A DNA stretch of 64,000 nt from Herbaspirillum chlorophenolicum (GCF_001189955.1 NZ_LFLT01000013.1:1-64000); one strand, 5' to 3'; numbered from the stretch's first letter, positions 37,850-49,308 are shown. Notes: a model not told the origin generated them from the sequence alone. Program-made: numbers and translations.

Positions 37850-39160
37850 ATGAAAGTGATCGTATTGGGCGCAGGCATTATCGGGACAGCTTCCGCCTGG
37901 TTCCTCCAGAAAGAAGGCTACGACGTCACTGTCATCGAACGCCAGCCCGGCGCAGCGCAGGAAACCAGCTTCGCCAACGGCTGCCAGATCTCCGTCTCGC
38001 ACGCCGAGCCGTGGGCCAACCCGGCGGCGCCGATGAAGGTGCTCAAGTGGCTGGGCAAGGAAGATGCCCCGCTGCTGTACCGCTTCCGTCCCGAGTGGCT
38101 GCAATGGAAGTGGGCTGTCAGCTTCCTGCGCGAATGCACCGCCGCCCGCACCGACGAGAACATCCGCAATATCGTCGCCCTGTGCGAATACAGCCGCCAG
38201 ACCCTGCAGGCCGTGCGCGCCGAAACCGGCATCCAGTACGACCACCTGACCCGCGGCATCCTGCACTTCTATACCGAGGAAAAGGAATTCCAGGAATCCC
38301 TGCCGGCCGCCAAGCTGATGCGCGACCTGGGTTGCCCGCGCGAATCGATCGGCGCCGACGAAGTGGTAAAGATCGAACCGGCGCTGGCCTCGATCCGCGA
38401 CAAGATCGTCGGCGGCGACTTCACTGCCACCGATGAATCCGGCGACGTCTACAAGCTGACCACCGGCCTGGCCCAAAAGGCCGAGGAAGCCGGCACGCAG
38501 TTCCGCTTTTCCACCACCATCACCCGCCTGATCACCGAAGGCGCGGGCGCTTCGGCGCGCGTGACCGGGGTCGAGATCATCAATCCGGACGGCCGCCATG
38601 AAGTCTTGAAGGCCGATGCCTTCGTGGTCGCCATGGGCAGCTTCTCGCAACCGCTGGTCAAGCCGCTGGGGATCGACCTGCTGCTCTACCCAGGCAAGGG
38701 CTATTCGGCCACCTACAAGGTCATCAACCCTGATGCCGCACCTACCGTCTCGCTGACCGACGACGGCTACAAGCTGGTGGTTTCACGCCTGGGCGACCGC
38801 CTGCGCGTGGCCGGCACCTGCGAACTGAACGGCTATACCCGCGAACTCAACACCACCCGCTGCGAAGCCATCACTCGCCGCACCCAGGAACTGTTCCCGG
38901 ATGGCTGCGATTATGAGAATCCGGTCTACTGGACCGGCCTGCGCCCGTTGACGCCGTCCAACGTCCCCTATGTGGGCAAGACCAAGTTCAGCAACCTGTA
39001 CCTGAATACCGGCCATGGCACCCTGGGCTGGACCATGGGCTGCGGCTCCGGCCGCGCCATCGCCGAAATCGTCGCCGGCCGCGTGCCGGAGATCGACTTC
39101 GCCTTCACCGGCCTGCCGCGCTGGAACCGCGGCCCGGCCGTGGTACAGCAAGCCGCCTGA
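37850..39160 (+). CDS. dadA: D-amino acid dehydrogenase small subunit
   Basis: 436-residue FAD enzyme that oxidatively deaminates D-amino acids (chiefly D-alanine) at the inner membrane and feeds electrons to the respiratory chain. The N-terminal VIVLGAGIIGTASAWFLQKE is the dinucleotide fold; ETSFANGCQISVSHAEPWAN and the C-terminal GLRPLTPSNVPYVGKT with LNTGHGTLGWTMGCGSGR are DadA signatures. A GGGAGAATGAG ribosome region precedes the ATG. No alanine racemase follows. It could also consume D-amino acids made by the hydantoin pathway at 6-12 kb. Confidence 0.94.
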   Translation: MKVIVLGAGIIGTASAWFLQKEGYDVTVIERQPGAAQETSFANGCQISVSHAEPWANPAAPMKVLKWLGKEDAPLLYRFRPEWLQWKWAVSFLRECTAARTDENIRNIVALCEYSRQTLQAVRAETGIQYDHLTRGILHFYTEEKEFQESLPAAKLMRDLGCPRESIGADEVVKIEPALASIRDKIVGGDFTATDESGDVYKLTTGLAQKAEEAGTQFRFSTTITRLITEGAGASARVTGVEIINPDGRHEVLKADAFVVAMGSFSQPLVKPLGIDLLLYPGKGYSATYKVINPDAAPTVSLTDDGYKLVVSRLGDRLRVAGTCELNGYTRELNTTRCEAITRRTQELFPDGCDYENPVYWTGLRPLTPSNVPYVGKTKFSNLYLNTGHGTLGWTMGCGSGRAIAEIVAGRVPEIDFAFTGLPRWNRGPAVVQQAA

Positions 39161-39202
39161 CGATACGTAACGTTTCATCCTTCACTGTTGTTGTTGTCCC
39201 TC

Positions 39203-39231
39203 GCGGGCCGGTTTCACCGGTCCGCTTTTTT
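39203..39231 (+). terminator. intrinsic terminator after dadA
   Basis: 9-bp stem GCGGGCCGG (39203-39211) with CCGGTCCGC (39217-39225), one G-T pair, followed by a T6 run. Confidence 0.82.
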
Positions 39232-39510
39232 ATTGCCTGTTTGATTTCCCTCATACGGTCGCCACGCAGCGTACCCGAGGCAGCAGGTGCGCTTACATTT
39301 GCTGACATCCCCTTGGTGTAGAATCGATTGCTTGCCTCGCGCGCTGCGCGGGCCTACGCTCGGGAACCAACTCAGCTCATCCGCACGCTTTGGTCGTCTT
39401 CAGGCGCTTTCTGCGGTTGATTTTTCCCGATTCGACTCCATCTGGCAGATATCTGCCATGCCGCTGGCCAACATTGACCCAGCGGCTCGCAACATCAAGA
39501 GGACCATGCA
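39232..39510. other. intergenic region upstream of the LpxO-like gene
   Basis: With the terminator this makes a 350-base gap. It holds a TAGAAT -10-like box (39319-39324) with no convincing -35, and the 16-bp palindrome at 39443-39458. I see no gene or RNA in it. Confidence 0.4.
39443..39458. promoter_or_regulatory. perfect 16-bp palindrome in the leader of the LpxO-like gene
   Basis: TGGCAGATATCTGCCA is a perfect palindrome without a loop, 52 bases upstream of the ATG. Uninterrupted palindromes of this length are typical of dimeric repressor operators rather than RNA hairpins. Confidence 0.45.
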
Positions 39511-40410
39511 ATGAAGTGGGTAATCGTCTTTATTTACCTGTTTTCGATCTTTTTCATCCATTTCCGCGGACGCGTGCGGCTGCCCTTCCTGCGCCAGTTC
39601 TTCGACCACTCGTCGATCATGTCGCCGATCAACCTGTTCATGTACGCCTTCTCGCGCGTACCGGCGATACCCTATCCATCTGTGCGCGAATTCAAGGATT
39701 TGGCCATCATCGATGAGAATTGGGAAACCATCCGCGACGAGGCCGTGGCGCTGCAGAACCTGGCCAAGATCAAGGCCGCCGAGAAAAACGACGATGCCGG
39801 CTTCAACTCCTTCTTCAAGGCCGGCTGGAAGCGCTTCTACCTGAAGTGGTACAACGCCAGCCACCCTTCCGCCGAGAAATTCTGCCCCAAGACCGTCGAG
39901 ATCCTGCGCCGCATTCCCAGCGTGAAGGCAGCCATGTTCGCCGAGCTGGCGCCGGGCGGCACGCTCAATCCGCACCGCGACCCCTATGCCGGTTCGCTGC
40001 GCTACCACCTGGGCCTGGTCACACCCAACGACGACCGCTGCTTCATCGAAGTCGACGGCCAGCGCTATAGCTGGCGTGACGGCCAAAGCGTAGTGTTCGA
40101 TGAGACCTTCATCCACTGGGCGCAAAACGGCGCCGAGACGAACCGTATCATCCTGTTCTGCGATGTCGAACGCCCGCTGCGCTACCGCTGGGCCGAGGCC
40201 ATCAACGGCTTCCTGGGCCGCACCATGATGACCGCCGCCGCTTCCCCCAATGAAACCGGCGACCAGACCGGCCGCGTCAACAAACTGTTCCGCTTCGTCT
40301 GGCTGGCCGGCCAGTATCGCCGCCGCTTCAAGAAATGGAACAAGACCGTCTACCGCATCACCAAATTCGCATTGATCATCGGCATTGCACTACTGATCAT
40401 CTACGCCTGA
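39511..40410 (+). CDS. lpxO: aspartyl/asparaginyl beta-hydroxylase family protein, LpxO-like lipid A hydroxylase
   Basis: 299-residue Fe(II)/2-oxoglutarate-dependent dioxygenase. An N-terminal membrane helix (WVIVFIYLFSIFFIHF) and a C-terminal one (FALIIGIALLIIYA) anchor it to the inner membrane. The iron-binding HxD...H is visible as NPHRDPYAGSLRYHLGL and the later FIHWAQNG, with the 2-oxoglutarate-binding Arg in NRIILFCDVERP. LpxO enzymes add a 2-hydroxyl to a lipid A acyl chain; membrane anchoring and overall sequence support that role over a protein hydroxylase. It stands alone between two terminators. Confidence 0.85.
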   Translation: MKWVIVFIYLFSIFFIHFRGRVRLPFLRQFFDHSSIMSPINLFMYAFSRVPAIPYPSVREFKDLAIIDENWETIRDEAVALQNLAKIKAAEKNDDAGFNSFFKAGWKRFYLKWYNASHPSAEKFCPKTVEILRRIPSVKAAMFAELAPGGTLNPHRDPYAGSLRYHLGLVTPNDDRCFIEVDGQRYSWRDGQSVVFDETFIHWAQNGAETNRIILFCDVERPLRYRWAEAINGFLGRTMMTAAASPNETGDQTGRVNKLFRFVWLAGQYRRRFKKWNKTVYRITKFALIIGIALLIIYA

Positions 40411-40434
40411 CCAGTGCGAAACTGAAAACGATAT

Positions 40435-40471
40435 AAAAAAAATCGCCGGCATATGACCGGCGATTTTTTTT
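40435..40471. terminator. strong bidirectional intrinsic terminator
   Basis: A8-TCGCCGG and CCGGCGA-T8 arms with a 7-base loop CATATGA: 15 paired bases including the A/T tracts. Confidence 0.92.
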
Positions 40472-40837
40472 GCACTGCATTTTGCTGCGCCTGCATCATG
40501 CCGGAGAGAGAACAAACTCTCACAAATCATCACAAACACAGCCAGGACGCGGCTTTCAGACTTCCCCTTATGCCCAGCAAGCATTAGCAAAAGTCAAAAG
40601 ACTATCAAATAAGCCCGTAAGTATGACTCACTTGAAAACAAAATTTCCAAGTGGAAATGAATTAAATATTTTCGATTTCAAACTGCAGAAACTGCTTCAT
40701 CCCAGCGCGTTCGAGCGTGTAAAATCATCTCGCTTCCCTGCTTGATTCATGGCGTGATTCTTGCATTAGTGCCGATACATTGCGCGAATGGCGAAGCACC
40801 AAATCCGAGTACCGACCATACATAGAACAATGGGCTC
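40472..40837. other. AT-rich intergenic region upstream of the diguanylate cyclase gene
   Basis: The part from 40580 to 40740 is clearly A/T-rich. It contains the perfect inverted repeat ATTTCCA-AG-TGGAAAT (40643-40658), which overlaps CACTTG/CAAGTG (40629-40634 and 40648-40653). I see no convincing gene here. Confidence 0.4.
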
Positions 40838-41908
40838 ATGCAGGACATCGATAACGAGATGAAGAAACCGCTGCTCAAGCATCTGGTAGAGATCACTGCC
40901 CACCGGGAGCACTCCCGCTTGGCGCTCTCCGTCATCTCGGCGTTGTACCAGCTGACCAATGTGCAGGAAATCCGCATGCTTGATATCTTCAACATGCGCG
41001 AAACCCACTATGTCCAGGAAAAAATGGTGATCCGCGACGGTGAAGTCCACACCATCGACGAACACACCAGCGACGACCCCAAGGAACCCCTCTCCAGCTA
41101 CCCGGCGATGATGGCCTGCATCCGCAACCATCTCAACGAGTATCTCGAAACCACCGAGGACGGCGAGCACATCCTCTGGCTGCCGGTATGGCTGCACGGG
41201 AAGATGAATTCCTGCGTCGAAATTCGCAGCGCCAAAGCCTTCGAGACGCAGATGCTGGATGTCATCCATGGCATCTTCCATGTTTTCTGCAATTACCAGA
41301 GCCTGCTCGACTACAGCGAGCGCGATGCCTTGACCGGCCTGTTCAACCGCAAGACCTTCGACGAACAGTTCACCAAATACGCCTTCGCCATCGCCCCGCA
41401 TGAAGCGCATTCGCTGGAAAAGAACGACCGCCGCCATGATGACGACCTGGACGAGGCCAAGGGCCATTGGCTGGCCGTAGTCGACATCGACCACTTCAAA
41501 CAGGTCAACGACCGTTACGGCCACCTGTACGGCGATGAAGTGCTGATCCTGATGGCCAACATCCTGCGCGCCTCCTTCCGCAGCCACGACCGCATCTTCC
41601 GTTTCGGCGGCGAAGAGTTCGTCATCCTGCTGCGCTCGACCACCTTGACCGACGCCCGCAAGATCTTCGACCGCTTCCGCCAGAACGTGCAGGAATACGA
41701 TTTTCCGCAAGTCGGCAAGGTCACGGTCAGCCTCGGCTTTGTCGGCATTTCGCGCGAAACGCCCGTGGTCATCCTCGGCCACGCCGACCAGTCGCTGTAC
41801 CACGCCAAGAAAAACGGCCGCAACCGCATCTGCTTCTACGAAGAACTGGTCAATTCCGGCGTGCTGCATTCCGGTATCACTACCAACGATACCGTCGAAT
41901 TCTTCTGA
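40838..41908 (+). CDS. diguanylate cyclase (GGDEF domain)
   Basis: 356-residue cytoplasmic protein that makes cyclic-di-GMP from GTP. The C-terminal GGDEF domain spans about 160-335: DALTGLFNRKTF, the metal/GTP site VVDIDHFKQVND, and the active GGEEF at 257-261. The product-inhibition I-site RSHD (248-251) lies exactly five residues before it, so feedback inhibition is expected. The N-terminal 150 residues are a sensor-like region without membrane segments and without a recognised name. The gene lies between two terminators and is transcribed alone. An in-frame ATG at 40859 is an alternative. Confidence 0.92.
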   Translation: MQDIDNEMKKPLLKHLVEITAHREHSRLALSVISALYQLTNVQEIRMLDIFNMRETHYVQEKMVIRDGEVHTIDEHTSDDPKEPLSSYPAMMACIRNHLNEYLETTEDGEHILWLPVWLHGKMNSCVEIRSAKAFETQMLDVIHGIFHVFCNYQSLLDYSERDALTGLFNRKTFDEQFTKYAFAIAPHEAHSLEKNDRRHDDDLDEAKGHWLAVVDIDHFKQVNDRYGHLYGDEVLILMANILRASFRSHDRIFRFGGEEFVILLRSTTLTDARKIFDRFRQNVQEYDFPQVGKVTVSLGFVGISRETPVVILGHADQSLYHAKKNGRNRICFYEELVNSGVLHSGITTNDTVEFF

Positions 41909-41937
41909 CGCCGCCAATCCCGGAAAACGCATCCACG

Positions 41938-41960
41938 GCCGCCTTCAAGGCGGCTTTTTT
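41938..41960 (+). terminator. intrinsic terminator after the diguanylate cyclase gene
   Basis: GCCGCC (41938-41943) and GGCGGC (41949-41954) with TTCAA loop and a T6 run. Confidence 0.85.
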
Positions 41961-42092
41961 CTTTTCCGCCCCCGCAGAATTTTGCTCGCCAATGCATCGC
42001 CGGAGCCGGGCCGTTTCGTACGCGGTGGCGTGCCTCAGGATCGCATCCGGGGACTCATGCGTTTGGCGCATCCGCCCATGTTTTAAAAGCAT

Positions 42093-43308
<1,216 letters not shown>

Positions 43309-43391
43309 TCTGCAATCCTTGGCGCGAACCGGCGCAGACCGGGCTGATTCGAGTTGTTGCAACAAACTGAGGTCTTCTCAGTTCCCTCTTT

Positions 43392-43415
43392 GCCCCGCTC
43401 CGGCGGGGCTTTTTT
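43392..43415 (+). terminator. intrinsic terminator after ansB
   Basis: GCCCCGC (43392-43398) and GCGGGGC (43403-43409) with TCCG loop and T6. Confidence 0.9.
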
Positions 43416-43553
43416 CGTCTTCATCCTTTTGGCCTTTGCCCCGCTCCGGCAATCGGGCCAGGCTTCCCCTGAGGCAATGCCCGCCCTTCCCTCGCTTCGG
43501 AACATTCCCTCTTGCGGCGCAGTCTCATCAGACTTGACCCAGAGGAGATCGCC

Positions 43554-43793
43554 ATGGACAAACGGCTTGCCTTGCTGACAAGCATCGCTGAACTGAAGAG
43601 CTCCCACGACGAAGCGGCCATGATGCTGTCGCACATCATGCTCAGCGTCATCCGCACCGCCAGGCACGAAGATGACGGGCCGCCGCTGAAGTCGGTACGC
43701 CAATACCGCAAAGCCATCAAGGAACTCAAGATACAGTGCCTGCAGGTGGAAATGATCCTGGCCGAAATGGAGATCCCACGGCACGTCCATTGA
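43554..43793 (+). CDS. small uncharacterised helical protein
   Basis: 79-residue protein beginning MDKRLALLTSIAELK, predicted mostly helical with alternating charges (SVRQYRKAIKELKIQCLQVE). It has one Cys, several Met, and no signal peptide or membrane segment. The ribosome site AGAGGAGA, 7-8 bases before the ATG, is among the best in the window, which supports translation. It lies alone between the ansB terminator and the dehydrogenase gene. I do not recognise a family and assign no function. Confidence 0.65.
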   Translation: MDKRLALLTSIAELKSSHDEAAMMLSHIMLSVIRTARHEDDGPPLKSVRQYRKAIKELKIQCLQVEMILAEMEIPRHVH

Positions 43794-44021
43794 CATGCGC
43801 CGGCCCGCTCCGGCAGGCTGCGCGCATCAAAACGGCAAAAGGCGATGCGTGGTATAACTATCGTCCTCGCAGGCATGGCCTGATCCACATGCAGCGCGCC
43901 ATGCCCGCCCATCGACAAGACACCGCCAGAGCTGTTGCCATCACCATTATTTCCGCCCGCCGCGCAAGCTACAACCGCCGCCGCCGGCATCCCTGAAACT
44001 CCTGACGAACGAGGATTGCAC

Positions 44022-45455
44022 ATGTATAAGGACGTACAACTTTTCATCAACGGCGAATGGACCGCCAGCGTTTCCGGCCGCACCATTGACGTCGTCAACC
44101 CGGCTACCGAAGAAGTGATCGGCAAGATCGCCCACGCCGGCCGCGAAGACCTTGACCGCGCGCTGGAAGCCGCCAAGAAGGGCTTCGACGTATGGCGCAA
44201 TATCTCCGCCTTCGAGCGTTCGAAGATCATGCGCCGCGCCGCCAATCTCCTGCGCGAGCGCGCCGACGAGATCGCCCGCCTCATGACGCTGGAGCAAGGC
44301 AAGCCAGTCGCGGAAGCCAAGATGGAAACCCTGGGTGCGGCCGACACCATCGACTGGTTCGCCGAAGAAGCCCGCCGCACTTACGGCCGCTTGGTGCCGG
44401 CGCGCGTGCCGGGCGCCTACCAGATGGTGATCAAGGAGCCGGTTGGCCCCGTCGCAGCCTTCACGCCGTGGAACTTCCCGATCAACCAGGTGGTGCGCAA
44501 GCTGTCGACCGCGCTGGCCGCAGGCTGCTCCATTATCGTCAAGGCGCCGGAAGAGACGCCGGCCTCCCCGGCCGAACTGATCCGCGCCTATGCCGATGCA
44601 GGCGTGCCGGCGGGCGTCATCAACCTGGTCTACGGCGTGCCGGCCGAGATCTCGGAATACCTGATCCCGCATCCGGTGATCAAGAAGATTTCCTTCACCG
44701 GCTCCACTCCGGTGGGCAAGCAACTGGCTGCGCTGGCCGGCCTGCATATGAAGCGCGCCACCATGGAGCTGGGCGGCCACGCCCCGGCCATGGTGTTCGA
44801 CGATGCCGATATCGACACCGCAGCCAAGCAACTGGCCGCCGCCAAGTTCCGCAATGCCGGCCAGGTGTGCGTCTCGCCGACCCGCTTCCTGGTGCAGAAG
44901 AACGTCTTCAACGCTTTCGTCGACAAGTTCGTCACCTACGCCGAACAGCTGAAGGTCGGCAACGGCATGGAAGCCGGCATCACCATGGGTCCGGTGGCCA
45001 ACAAGCGCCGCATCCCGGCGCTGGAATCCCTGATCGACGATGCCGTTTCGCAAGGCGCGCAACTGCGCACCGGCGGCAAGCGCATCGGCGACAAGGGCTA
45101 CTTCTTCCAGCCCACCGTGCTGACCAACATCCCGCTGTCGGCCCGCGTGATGAACGACGAGCCCTTCGGCCCGCTGGCGCTGATCAACCCGTTCGACACA
45201 CTGGATGAAGTGATCGAGGAAGCCAACCGCCTGCCCTTCGGCCTGGCAGCCTACGCCTTTGCCAAGTCGGCGCACACCAAGCACGCACTGGCGGCGCGCG
45301 TGGAAAGCGGCATGCTGACCATCAACCACCTGGGCCTGGCGATCCCTGAACTGCCGTTCGGCGGCATCAAGGACAGCGGCTACGGTTCCGAAGGCGGCAC
45401 CGAGGCGATCGATGCCTATGTCAACACCAAGCTGGTGACCCAGTTGGATGTCTGA
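44022..45455 (+). CDS. NAD(P)-dependent succinate-semialdehyde dehydrogenase-like aldehyde dehydrogenase
   Basis: 477-residue aldehyde dehydrogenase oxidising an aldehyde to the acid. The cofactor region is [15 protein letters not shown], the general base Glu sits in [17 protein letters not shown] and the catalytic Cys in [16 protein letters not shown]. The C-terminal part [20 protein letters not shown] is characteristic of the GabD/SSADH group, also seen in some alpha-ketoglutaric semialdehyde dehydrogenases. A GAGG ribosome site precedes the ATG. No gabT or sugar-acid genes are adjacent, so the in vivo substrate is uncertain. Confidence 0.9.
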   Translation: MYKDVQLFINGEWTASVSGRTIDVVNPATEEVIGKIAHAGREDLDRALEAAKKGFDVWRNISAFERSKIMRRAANLLRERADEIARLMTLEQGKPVAEAKMETLGAADTIDWFAEEARRTYGRLVPARVPGAYQMVIKEPVGPVAAFTPWNFPINQVVRKLSTALAAGCSIIVKAPEETPASPAELIRAYADAGVPAGVINLVYGVPAEISEYLIPHPVIKKISFTGSTPVGKQLAALAGLHMKRATMELGGHAPAMVFDDADIDTAAKQLAAAKFRNAGQVCVSPTRFLVQKNVFNAFVDKFVTYAEQLKVGNGMEAGITMGPVANKRRIPALESLIDDAVSQGAQLRTGGKRIGDKGYFFQPTVLTNIPLSARVMNDEPFGPLALINPFDTLDEVIEEANRLPFGLAAYAFAKSAHTKHALAARVESGMLTINHLGLAIPELPFGGIKDSGYGSEGGTEAIDAYVNTKLVTQLDV

Positions 45456-45472
45456 TCGGGACGGATGAAATG

Positions 45473-45508
45473 AAAATGGCGAACCGAAATCCGGTTCGCC
45501 ATTTTTTT
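45473..45508. terminator. bidirectional intrinsic terminator
   Basis: 14-bp perfect stem AAAATGGCGAACCG (45473-45486) with its complement (45492-45505), 5-base loop and T7. It lies between the convergent aldehyde dehydrogenase and ftsK genes. Confidence 0.92.
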
Positions 45509-45532
45509 GCTGATTTCTTTACAGGGATACGT

Positions 45533-48500
45533 TTATTCTTCCCCGCCTGACGGCGGCACCAGGATATCCCGGCTGCCGTTGCGCGACATGGCCGACAACA
45601 CCCCCGCCGTCTCCATCTGCTCCACTAGCCGCGCAGCGCGGTTGTAGCCGATGCGGAACTGGCGCTGCACCGACGAAATGGAAGCGCGGCGCGACTTCAG
45701 CACAAAGGCCACCGCCTCGTCATACAGCGGATCGGATTCCGGATCGGGCATGTCGCTGCCGAACATGTCCCCTTGCGCCGCATCTTCCGCGATAGGCGGC
45801 GCAAGAATTTCCTCGATATAACGCGGCTCGCCGAAAGACTTCAGGTATTCCACCACGCGGTGCACCTCCTCGTCGGAAACGAAGGCGCCATGCACGCGCT
45901 GCGGATAACCCGAGCCGGGCGGTAGGAACAGCATGTCGCCATGCCCCAGCAGCGACTCCGCGCCCATCTGGTCGAGCACGGTGCGCGAGTCGATCTTGGA
46001 CGACACCTGGAAGGCCACGCGGGTCGGAATGTTAGCCTTGATCAAGCCGGTGATCACGTCCACCGAAGGCCGCTGCGTAGCCAGGATCAAGTGAATGCCG
46101 GCGGCGCGCGCCTTTTGCGCCAGGCGGGCGATCAGCTCTTCCACCTTCTTGCCGACCACCATCATCAGGTCGGCCAGCTCGTCGATGACGATCACGATGG
46201 TGGGCAGCTTGTCCAGCGGTTCGGGCGCATCCGGCGTCAGGCTGAACGGGTTGGGGATCTTTTCGCCGCGCGCGTGGGCATCGTCGATCTTCTGGTTGTA
46301 GCCGGCCAAATTGCGCACGCCCAGCTTCGACATTTTCTTGTAGCGGCGCTCCATCTCATCCACTGCCCAGTTCAGCGCATGCGCGGCTTCGCGCATGTCG
46401 GTCACCACCGGCGCCAGCAAATGCGGAATGCCTTCATAGATCGACAGTTCCAGCATCTTGGGGTCGATCATGATCATGCGCACTTCTTCCGGCGTAGCTT
46501 TGTACAGCAGCGAAAGGATCATGGCATTGATCGCCACCGACTTGCCCGAACCGGTGGTGCCGGCCACCAGCATGTGCGGCGCACGCGCCAGGTCGGTGAC
46601 CACCGGCGTGCCGGTGATGTCCTTGCCCATGGCCAGCGTCAGCAGCGAAGACGATTTGCGGTAGGCCTGCGAATGCACGATCTCGGACAGCTTGATCATC
46701 TGCCGGCGCGCATTGGGCAGCTCGAGACCCATGCAGGTCTTGCCCGGAATGGTTTCCACCACGCGGATGGATGTGAGGCCCAGGGCGCGCGCGAGATCCT
46801 TCATCAGGTTGACCACCTGCGCCCCGCGCACACCCTGTGCGGGCTCGACTTCAAAGCGCGTGATCACCGGTCCCGCTTCGGCGCCCAGCACCGCCACCGG
46901 CACCTTGAACTCCTTCAGGCGCTGCTCGATCAGGCGGCCGGTCTCTTCCAGTTGTTCGGCATCGACTTCGATGGCGGCATCCGGTACCACGTCGAGCAAG
47001 TCCAGCGCGGGCAATGGAATCTGCACCTGCGGTTCGGGTGCTGCATATTCCGTGTAGGCGGTAACGGGCTCTACAGCCGGTGCCGGCTCGGGACTGCGCA
47101 CCGTAAACGATGGCGTACCGAAAGCTGAACCGGAAGGAGTTTGCGACGCAGGAACCGGCTCCGGTTCTTCGTCGAACAGCGACATGAAAGGATCTTCGAC
47201 GCGAGGATCTTCAACCTGCCTCTCAGCAGGAGCGGAAGGAGCCGATACCACCGCTTCCGGTACAGGTTCAAACCATGGCGCCGTGTACGGCTCGACGGCT
47301 GCAGTCTGGGCCGCCATCGGGATTTCTTGCGGCATCTCTTCTTGCGATATGCCAGGCTCTGTAGCCGAAGCAACGGCTCCGCCATCCACCATATCCATGC
47401 CACCTGAAACCTCAGGCACCTGAGGTTCGGCAACCAGCGGCGATGGTGCAAGCGCAGGCGCCATCAGACCGGCCTCTTCGCCGGCAACGGCTTTCTGCCC
47501 CGCTGCTTCCTGCAGCGAGCGCATCAGGCGCGTGGGGATGGCATCGGCATGCTCTGCCGGCGTGCCCGGTTCCTGCGCAGGCCTGGCCGCGCGGCCGACA
47601 CTGCTGATGCGGATGCTGCGGGTCGGCGCCAAGCTGGGCTGGGAAGATTCGCCTTGCCCCCCGCGCACGATCGACGGCGGGATATGCTGCACGGGCGGCG
47701 TCGGATTGGCCGCGCGCGACAAGCTGGCATTGGCCGCCGCACTGGCGGCGGTAATGGCGCTGCTGGCAGCGGCACGCGCGAGCATGGCGTCGGTCGGGCG
47801 CAGGGTTTCGAAAGCAGCCCATTCCGATTCAGGGCGCGAGCGCACATCTTGCGCGGCGGGCTTGAGAGATGGCCACTTTCCGCCATGTGCGGGATTCTCC
47901 TGCGGCGGCGTGAAGCGGCGCTGCGGAGCATTCCTGTTCAGTGCCGACAAAGGCACTTGCCAGTCCTCGCGCCCGGAAGGGTCGGTAGCACGCTCAGCCG
48001 TACCGGGGCGGCGGTTTGCCGAAGCACGGGCATTCGCGCCGAAAGGCGAAACGGAGGCCGCGCCGGCCGTTCGCTGCACATTGGCAGGACGTGCCGGCGG
48101 CATCCGCCGCTCGGCGCCCTGCACCGATGGGCCGCCATAGCGGAGCGCGGCCAGCCGGTTGCGTTCGCTCTCGATGCTGCCGCGCCGCGGCGGCGCCAGG
48201 TCAAGTTCCGGATGATCGTCGCGGTCGGCCTTCTTGCTGCGTCCGAAGAATGCGCCCAGCAACCACTTCAACCCCAGCGCCGCCAGCGCCAACATCAACA
48301 CCACGGCGATCCATTTGTTGAACTTGCCTGCCAGTGCGCCCATCAGGGCGAAGCCGAACAAATCCGCGGTGGCGCCTTCGTCGCCGGTATCGGCCTGCGC
48401 GCGGATGAGCGATTCGATGGCGCTGCTGCCGCACAGCAGCAGCAAGGTGCCGAGCCAGACGCGGATCGCGCCGCGTCCGCCGAGAATGGATTTGCGGGTC

Positions 48501-48577
48501 AGCGCGGATACCGCCGACCTCAGCAACAGGGGCAGTATCCAGAGAACCGACCAGCCAAACCATTTGATGAAAATCAT
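45533..48577 (-). CDS. ftsK: DNA translocase FtsK
   Basis: 1014-residue septal DNA pump that clears and aligns chromosome termini for XerCD recombination. The N-terminal 110 residues hold four hydrophobic segments (for example [35 protein letters not shown]). A Pro/Ala-rich, presumably disordered linker of about 400 residues follows (115-515). The motor begins near 525, with Walker [11 protein letters not shown] (673-682) and Walker [17 protein letters not shown]. The winged-helix gamma domain for KOPS recognition is at the C-terminus ([20 protein letters not shown]). Members of this family often occur in two copies in betaproteobacteria. Confidence 0.95.
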   Translation of the reverse strand: MIFIKWFGWSVLWILPLLLRSAVSALTRKSILGGRGAIRVWLGTLLLLCGSSAIESLIRAQADTGDEGATADLFGFALMGALAGKFNKWIAVVLMLALAALGLKWLLGAFFGRSKKADRDDHPELDLAPPRRGSIESERNRLAALRYGGPSVQGAERRMPPARPANVQRTAGAASVSPFGANARASANRRPGTAERATDPSGREDWQVPLSALNRNAPQRRFTPPQENPAHGGKWPSLKPAAQDVRSRPESEWAAFETLRPTDAMLARAAASSAITAASAAANASLSRAANPTPPVQHIPPSIVRGGQGESSQPSLAPTRSIRISSVGRAARPAQEPGTPAEHADAIPTRLMRSLQEAAGQKAVAGEEAGLMAPALAPSPLVAEPQVPEVSGGMDMVDGGAVASATEPGISQEEMPQEIPMAAQTAAVEPYTAPWFEPVPEAVVSAPSAPAERQVEDPRVEDPFMSLFDEEPEPVPASQTPSGSAFGTPSFTVRSPEPAPAVEPVTAYTEYAAPEPQVQIPLPALDLLDVVPDAAIEVDAEQLEETGRLIEQRLKEFKVPVAVLGAEAGPVITRFEVEPAQGVRGAQVVNLMKDLARALGLTSIRVVETIPGKTCMGLELPNARRQMIKLSEIVHSQAYRKSSSLLTLAMGKDITGTPVVTDLARAPHMLVAGTTGSGKSVAINAMILSLLYKATPEEVRMIMIDPKMLELSIYEGIPHLLAPVVTDMREAAHALNWAVDEMERRYKKMSKLGVRNLAGYNQKIDDAHARGEKIPNPFSLTPDAPEPLDKLPTIVIVIDELADLMMVVGKKVEELIARLAQKARAAGIHLILATQRPSVDVITGLIKANIPTRVAFQVSSKIDSRTVLDQMGAESLLGHGDMLFLPPGSGYPQRVHGAFVSDEEVHRVVEYLKSFGEPRYIEEILAPPIAEDAAQGDMFGSDMPDPESDPLYDEAVAFVLKSRRASISSVQRQFRIGYNRAARLVEQMETAGVLSAMSRNGSRDILVPPSGGEE

Positions 48578-48721
48578 GCTATTCCCAAACTGAATCCGGC
48601 AGGCTTCTGGCCTGAACCGGCATCTTGATTCCTAATTCATGGCCGCTCAGGAGCCGGCCGCCAGCGAGTGTAAACCATCCTGCCATCCCTGCCCTGCATA
48701 CCGTATCGATACCCGCCTGTC

Positions 48722-49288
48722 TCAATGCTTGCGGCCATGGCAGTGGCAGCCCACCACATGATCGTCGACCATGCCGATGCCTTGCATGTAGGCATAGATG
48801 ATGGTGGAGCCGACGAACTTGAAACCGCGTTTGGCCAGGTCCTTGGAAATCTGGTCCGACAGCGGCGTCTTGGCGGGGCATTCCCCGTGCGCCTTCCATT
48901 TGTTGCGAATCGGCTTGCCGCCAACGAAGCCCCACAGGTAGGGGTCCAGGCCGCCTACTTCTTCTTTCAGCCGCAGATAGCTATGCGCGTTGGTAATGGC
49001 CGCCGCCACCTTCAGGCGGTTGCGGATGATGCCGGGATTGGCCAGCAACTCGGCCACCTTGCGCTCGTCGTAGCGGGCGATCTTGCGGGCGTCCCAGTGA
49101 TCGAAGGCGGCGCGGTAGTTGGCGCGCTTGTTGAGCACGGTTTCCCATGACAGGCCCGCTTGCGCGCCTTCCAGGTTGAGCATTTCGAACAGCCGGGTCT
49201 CGTCGTGGCAAGGCACGCCCCATTCCTCGTCGTGATAGCTCACGTACAAGGGGTTGTTCATGTTGACCCAGGCGCAGCGTGTTTTCAT
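48722..49288 (-). CDS. tag: DNA-3-methyladenine glycosylase I
   Basis: 188-residue base-excision-repair glycosylase removing 3-methyladenine from alkylated DNA. The zinc ligands are Cys4 (KTRCAWV), His17 (SYHDEEWG) and the C-terminal His/Cys in DHVVGCHCH. The catalytic/base-stacking region FEMLNLEGAQAGLSWETVLN is typical. The ATG at 49288 matches the family start MxRCxW; the longer upstream frame is the shadow of the kinase gene. It lies 20 bases after the SrkA-like gene. Confidence 0.95.
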   Translation of the reverse strand: MKTRCAWVNMNNPLYVSYHDEEWGVPCHDETRLFEMLNLEGAQAGLSWETVLNKRANYRAAFDHWDARKIARYDERKVAELLANPGIIRNRLKVAAAITNAHSYLRLKEEVGGLDPYLWGFVGGKPIRNKWKAHGECPAKTPLSDQISKDLAKRGFKFVGSTIIYAYMQGIGMVDDHVVGCHCHGRKH

Positions 49289-49308
49289 GTTTCCCTCTTC
49301 TTGCCCAT

